Part shown: piece after piece, positions 62,713 through 64,000 of the stretch
How positions within the stretch are numbered: the stretch's first letter is position 1
Layout of the letters: each line of letters opens with the position of its first letter
Assembly (NCBI GenBank): GCA_016235815.1
Contig: JACRIM010000052.1
Coordinates: forward strand, 1-64,000
Reading direction: 5' to 3'
DNA: 64,000 nt
Source: Planctomycetota bacterium
Lineage (GTDB): Bacteria; Planctomycetota; Phycisphaerae; UBA1845; UTPLA1
The notes under the pieces: generated by a model
What the model saw: only the letters and a program-made list of their open reading frames with translations
Told to the model about the DNA's origin: nothing
Database searches by the model: none
Translations under genes and position numbers: made by a program

Positions 62713-64000
62713 CTATTTCGCCCGCTTCGGATACGTCGGCACGGTTGGAATCTTCTTCGGCTCCTTCGCCAATAGATCCAGCAAATGGCCGATCGTCGCT
62801 TCGAGTTGCGCATCGCGGCCCTTGATGACGTCACCGGGCATGTTCTGGACCTCGATATCCGGGTCGACGCCATGGCCTTCGATCAACCATTTTCCATCGC
62901 GAACGCCATACGGCGCGAACTGCGGCGGCGTGATCGTGCCGGAGTCGACCAGTGGCTGGTGCGGTTCGATACCGACTGCGCCGCCCCACGTGCGCATGCC
63001 GATCAGCTTTGCCAAGCCTTTGATCTTGATCGCCTCGGCAAAATACTCGCCGTTGGAGCCGGTGTCCTCGTTGATCATGACCGCGAGATGCCCGAAAAAC
63101 GCGCCCTCGGGGTTGCGCACGACCTTGCCTTCGCGGGCCTGCGTCACCGACCAAAGTTGCCGCTCCAGCCGATCAATGATCATGTCGCCAACGAACCCGC
63201 CTCCGTTGTAGCGTTCGTCGATGATGATCGCCTCCTTGGTGTGCTGCGGGTAGTACCAGCGGTTGAATTCAATCAGACCCGGCTCACCCATGTCCGGCAG
63301 ATGCAGGTAGCCGATTCGCCCGCCGGATGCCTTGTTCACGGCCTCACGGTTTCGCTCCACCCATTCGCAGTAGCGAATCGCATTTTCGTTCGCAATAGTC
63401 TTGGCAAGATATGACTTCGCGCCGTCTTTGCTGTCTCGGCTGTTGTACATCACGTGAACGGGTTTGTCGGACTTGTTCTCGAGGAACTTGTACACATTGT
63501 CTGTGGCGCGAATCTCCTCGCCATCAATCGCGATCAGGAAGTCTCCCTCTTTGATCGGGCAATCCGGCTCGGCCAGCGGTGAGCGGTGGGCCTCGTCCCA
63601 ATCGACGCGCGGCACGATGTTGGCGATGCGATGGTGGCTTGCGCCCGCGGGTGTGTCGAAATCAACGCCAAGCAGCCCGACGGGCATCTTCTTGGGGTTG
63701 ATCTGCTCGTCGCCGCCATAGACATAGGTGTGCCCCGCGTTCAACTCACCGATCATCTCGCCGATGAGGTAGGTCAGGTCGCTGCGGTTGCCGCAGTTCG
63801 GCACGAACTTGCGATACATCTCGCCGATGGCGTTCCAATCGACGCCGTGCAGGCCGGGGTCGTAGAACCAGTCGCGCTGCACGCGCCAGGCCTCGTTGAA
63901 CATCTGCAAGTATTCGGCCTGGCGGTCGACCTTGAACTTCACTTTCCCCAGATCGATCATGCCGTCGCCGACCTTTCCCTCCTTGCCGACGCCGAGCACG
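62713..64000 (-). CDS. Tricorn-like / S41-family protease, C-terminal part (cut by window edge)
   Basis: A minus-strand frame open to the right edge, giving the last 428 residues. It covers the C1, PDZ and C2 domains of tricorn-type S41 peptidases: MFNEAWRVQRDWFYDPGLHG and MIGELNAGHTYVYGGDEQIN (catalytic His region), PDZ GDFLIAIDGEEIRATDNV, and DTGSNGEYFAEAIK with the nucleophile Ser. Near the end GHGVDPDIEVQN supplies the expected Glu. Asn follows the catalytic Ser where archaeal tricorn has Asp. The N-terminal propeller, the start codon and any signal peptide are outside the window. Confidence 0.88.
   Translation of the reverse strand, partial: VLGVGKEGKVGDGMIDLGKVKFKVDRQAEYLQMFNEAWRVQRDWFYDPGLHGVDWNAIGEMYRKFVPNCGNRSDLTYLIGEMIGELNAGHTYVYGGDEQINPKKMPVGLLGVDFDTPAGASHHRIANIVPRVDWDEAHRSPLAEPDCPIKEGDFLIAIDGEEIRATDNVYKFLENKSDKPVHVMYNSRDSKDGAKSYLAKTIANENAIRYCEWVERNREAVNKASGGRIGYLHLPDMGEPGLIEFNRWYYPQHTKEAIIIDERYNGGGFVGDMIIDRLERQLWSVTQAREGKVVRNPEGAFFGHLAVMINEDTGSNGEYFAEAIKIKGLAKLIGMRTWGGAVGIEPHQPLVDSGTITPPQFAPYGVRDGKWLIEGHGVDPDIEVQNMPGDVIKGRDAQLEATIGHLLDLLAKEPKKIPTVPTYPKRAK

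Noticed and set aside
62713-64000. Loss of protease activity because Asn replaces Asp after the catalytic Ser
   Set aside because: As far as I recall, this variation occurs among bacterial tricorn-like proteins; it is not evidence of inactivity.

Overview
The window looks like a high-GC planctomycete chromosome, most likely of the Phycisphaerae type. This is inferred from content: dockerin-like GD(L/M)N-x-GLDV tails on secreted proteins, an ECF sigma factor paired with a Ser/Thr kinase carrying a long TPR tail, a secreted NxxG-repeat protein, and CusA/TolC, YmdB and EboB-like genes. No rRNA or ribosomal gene is present to confirm it.

Left edge to 22.9 kb (accessory). The 5' end of an IS5-type transposase leaves the window at base 1. 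A helix-turn-helix gene and a complete tyrosine integrase follow, then an intact tRNA-Gly(CCC). A 45-bp copy of the tRNA 3' half (43/45 identical) recurs at 22875-22919 in the same orientation, so a segment of about 20.6 kb has the outline of a tRNA-targeted island. Inside it are: a Rieske/ferric-reductase membrane operon; redoxin-YHS, DoxX, DinB and NRDE genes; a DedA/ATP-grasp fusion facing an OlsF-like bifunctional acyltransferase; a double VOC protein; an aquaporin-type channel; a zinc anti-sigma factor; an MGH1/GH63-like glucosidase with SDR and GMC oxidoreductases; and a sigma-54 activator directly followed by a good sigma-54 promoter that reads into a STAS protein and an ECF sigma factor.

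23.3-36.3 kb (signalling). A TPR Ser/Thr kinase and its ECF sigma factor are divergent from a secreted repeat/dockerin protein. A RedB-like thiol protein, a large membrane PAS/GAF histidine kinase and a REC-HDOD regulator form an overlapping operon. A LuxR-type regulator with a receiver lacking an obvious phospho-acceptor follows.

36.5-46.3 kb (metal efflux and phosphatase). A heavy-metal RND operon reads leftwards: porin-like protein, TolC-like protein, an unannotated 32-codon membrane ORF, adaptor, pump. The porin-like gene is interrupted by one in-frame TAG. A CusR-box-like site lies just upstream of a plausible sigma-70 promoter for this operon. A PhoD phosphatase and a dimeric dUTPase follow.

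46.5-53.3 kb (envelope). A TPR lipoprotein, a triple-repeat LPP20-like protein and two tiny lipoproteins are separated by an intrinsic terminator. A polytopic membrane protein, a lipoprotein hydrolase and a PD40 beta-propeller lipoprotein come next.

53.4-64 kb (core-like). ymdB, a GNAT gene, xseA, an 81-codon-scale unknown and an EboB-like TatD hydrolase form a tight plus-strand run. Thermonuclease, aspartate kinase and purM read the other way. A TPR membrane protein and the C-terminal part of a tricorn-like protease, cut by the right edge, close the window. No CRISPR array or rRNA was seen.
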